64,000 nucleotides of DNA. Source: Cloeon dipterum. Its lineage: Eukaryota > Arthropoda > Insecta > Ephemeroptera > Baetidae. The number at the start of each line of letters is the position of its first letter. The first letter of the stretch is position 1. This document shows positions 62,328 to 64,000 of this stretch, one piece after another. Made by a program: the position numbers and the translations under genes. The notes under the pieces are model-generated. The model saw nothing but the letters and a program-made list of their open reading frames with translations. It was not told the DNA's origin and did not search any database. Location: assembly GCF_949628265.1 (NCBI RefSeq), contig NC_088787.1:31546844-31610843 (forward strand). The letters run 5' to 3'.

Positions 62328-64000
62328 GTGAGTTCCCTCTTGCACTCTTTCTTTATTTTATCCTTAATTATAGGGCTGTGAATTTTGGATGGTTTTTATA
62401 ATTTTATTTAAACTGATAAAACCAGAAACATTGCAAGGAAAAAATTGCACCATGTCATTTTATTATAATTGCAATTTTAGAAAAATATGCATAATAATCG
62501 TTCAAAATTCAAAGTCCTTTTAATTTTAAGTGTCATACAAGTAAAAGCTCTAAGTTTCCCGCTTCTGCCTTAGGTTTTTGCCAATTTAAAAATTGATTTT
62601 TATTAAAAAAAAAAATGCCAGGTATCAAAATTATGCAAAAAAGCACTCAGCACATTCATGGAGCTTTTAAATTTTGCATGTTCTGATGAATTAATTTTTC
62701 CCAAGCATTAAGATTTGTTTCCGTCTGCGCATGAGCATACCAGGTTGATTCCCTTGGTTTAGGTGGCTCTGGAGGGGGGGGGGGGGTCAGCCAATCAAAG
62801 ACATCCACCAACTTGTCCCTCCAGCTGGAGAAAAGTGGAGAAAGTTCGCTGTTTGCCACTGTAGCTGGGAGTGGAGGGGGACGAGACGATCAAAGCATGT
62901 TCTTTCGCCTCCCCATCCACTGCCCGCTTCGCTACGATGGTTGCGAAACTCCCTACTTCTCCGAGACAAATAACTGACCTCCTTTATAATTTTATATATA
63001 TTATTTTTGGCGCCTTCTTAGAGTGAAAAATTGAGTGGAAAAATATATCCAACAGATTTTACGCGACAAATCATCACAGAAAAGCCCAAATTATTTAGTA
63101 GCTTTATTAAACAAGCATTTCTCTTATCATCTAGATCATATTATACTGAAAAGCTTTTAGTTTCGTAGGCATGACCGTGACGATGTCGTGTTTCGTAAAA
63201 CAGCCTTGCGACTATGATCACCATGCCAACCCGCGGCTACATAATCACTGCTATCGATTGAAGTTCAATCATTTTTTGCGTTTTAGTACAAATAAATTCA
63301 AGCTCAATAACGCCGCGATTAAATCAAAGAGTTTAAAATTAATTAAAATATTCACACAAAAGAAATATATATTAATATTTTTCTTTGAAGTTTGGCGGTG
63401 TAAGAAAAAAGCAATCTCTTTTGGGAACAAAGGCTTTTTGTGTGCAGAGTAGAAGATCCACTAGTTGAGAGCTAAAACAGGCACACGTATCTTTTTCTGT
63501 TTTGTTTGGTGTGAAGACGCGATACATGTGAGCGTGTACTGTACACATCAGTCGGCCAGCTCCCGCCGGGCTCGAATTCTTTCTCACACTAACTGCGCCG
63601 GGCTTTTTAAACACAATGAAAGAGCACTCTTCTCACAGGCTAAGAGTGCCGTTTATTGATTGTCCAGGATAATTTCAAACAAATGTGAGAGATTAGGATG
63701 GCAAAAGAGATTAATTGAATCCCAAGATATAGCTTCGGATTTGCCAGCTTTGGGGTCTGTTTCGGCTCAGCCAGCGCATCAAAAAAGCAATAAAGGAGCC
63801 CAATTCACTGGAAACGTTTATGGTACGCACCAATTCGTGCTAGCTCATCCTGATCACGCACTCGGAAAATCGCGGAAAAAGCAAATAACTAAAGGGTTAG
63901 AGTGGGCGGTTGTTTTTTCTGTGGAATTTAGCGGACCAATGATTTTTTAATTACTTTTACGCAAAGTGAAAATCGATGCGGAGAATTTTTAATGAAAAAT
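62328..64000. other. Right-edge DNA, no gene recognised
   Basis: AT-rich with a 13-bp G homopolymer at 62774-62786 inside a GC-rich patch (62740-62980) and another GC-richer patch at 63480-63650. The ORFs at 63171-63452 and 63660-63950 show no motif and no splice support. Confidence 0.3.

Overview
The window is nuclear DNA of an animal, almost certainly an insect. Genes are split by GT-AG introns (59 bp to 16 kb), GC-rich exons stand in an AT-rich background, and the recognisable proteins are animal proteins, including the insect neuropeptide CCHamide-2. The order cannot be fixed from the sequence. There are no operons, CRISPR arrays or bacterial features, and I found no rRNA or tRNA gene.

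Six genes can be rebuilt exon by exon; I checked every junction for reading-frame phase. They are CCHamide-2 prepropeptide (+, 6806-23630, with a 16.1 kb first intron); a COQ8/ADCK atypical kinase of mitochondrial coenzyme Q biosynthesis (+, 25946-28367); an FBXO33-like F-box/leucine-rich ubiquitin-ligase adaptor (+, 31102-33527); the NuRD subunit p66/GATAD2 (simjang) (+, 5' exon near 37.3 kb, CDS 38273-41174); a 150-residue secreted cysteine-rich protein I do not recognise (-, 42476-43506); and MAU2/SCC4, the cohesin-loader subunit (+, 45090-48288). p66 and the secreted-protein gene converge tail to tail with apparently overlapping 3' ends. The secreted-protein gene and MAU2 diverge. FBXO33 and MAU2 each carry a palindromic CRE (TGACGTCA) some 30-40 bp before their start codons. 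The genes serve unrelated housekeeping, chromatin and signalling roles and do not form a pathway.

The rest (1-6.7 kb, the CCHamide-2 intron, 23.9-25.1 kb, 28.8-30.5 kb and most of 49-64 kb) is AT-rich and filled with non-autonomous, fold-back repeats. At least four families recur. Family A is large inverted-repeat elements whose arms carry AGGTCA nuclear-receptor half-site clusters; it includes an almost perfect 817-bp-arm hairpin at 28794-30477 and a 1.2 kb element with a 10-bp target duplication at 23893-25092. Family B is hairpin MITEs of about 290-440 bp (six copies). Family C is about 500 bp (four copies). Family D is a 400 bp palindrome near the left edge. No transposase or reverse transcriptase was recognised. 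Between the repeats lie GC-richer islands with no convincing ORF that may be cis-regulatory DNA. Two weakly supported candidate exon groups (50.8 kb and 62.0-62.3 kb) may be 5' exons of a gene that continues past the right edge.
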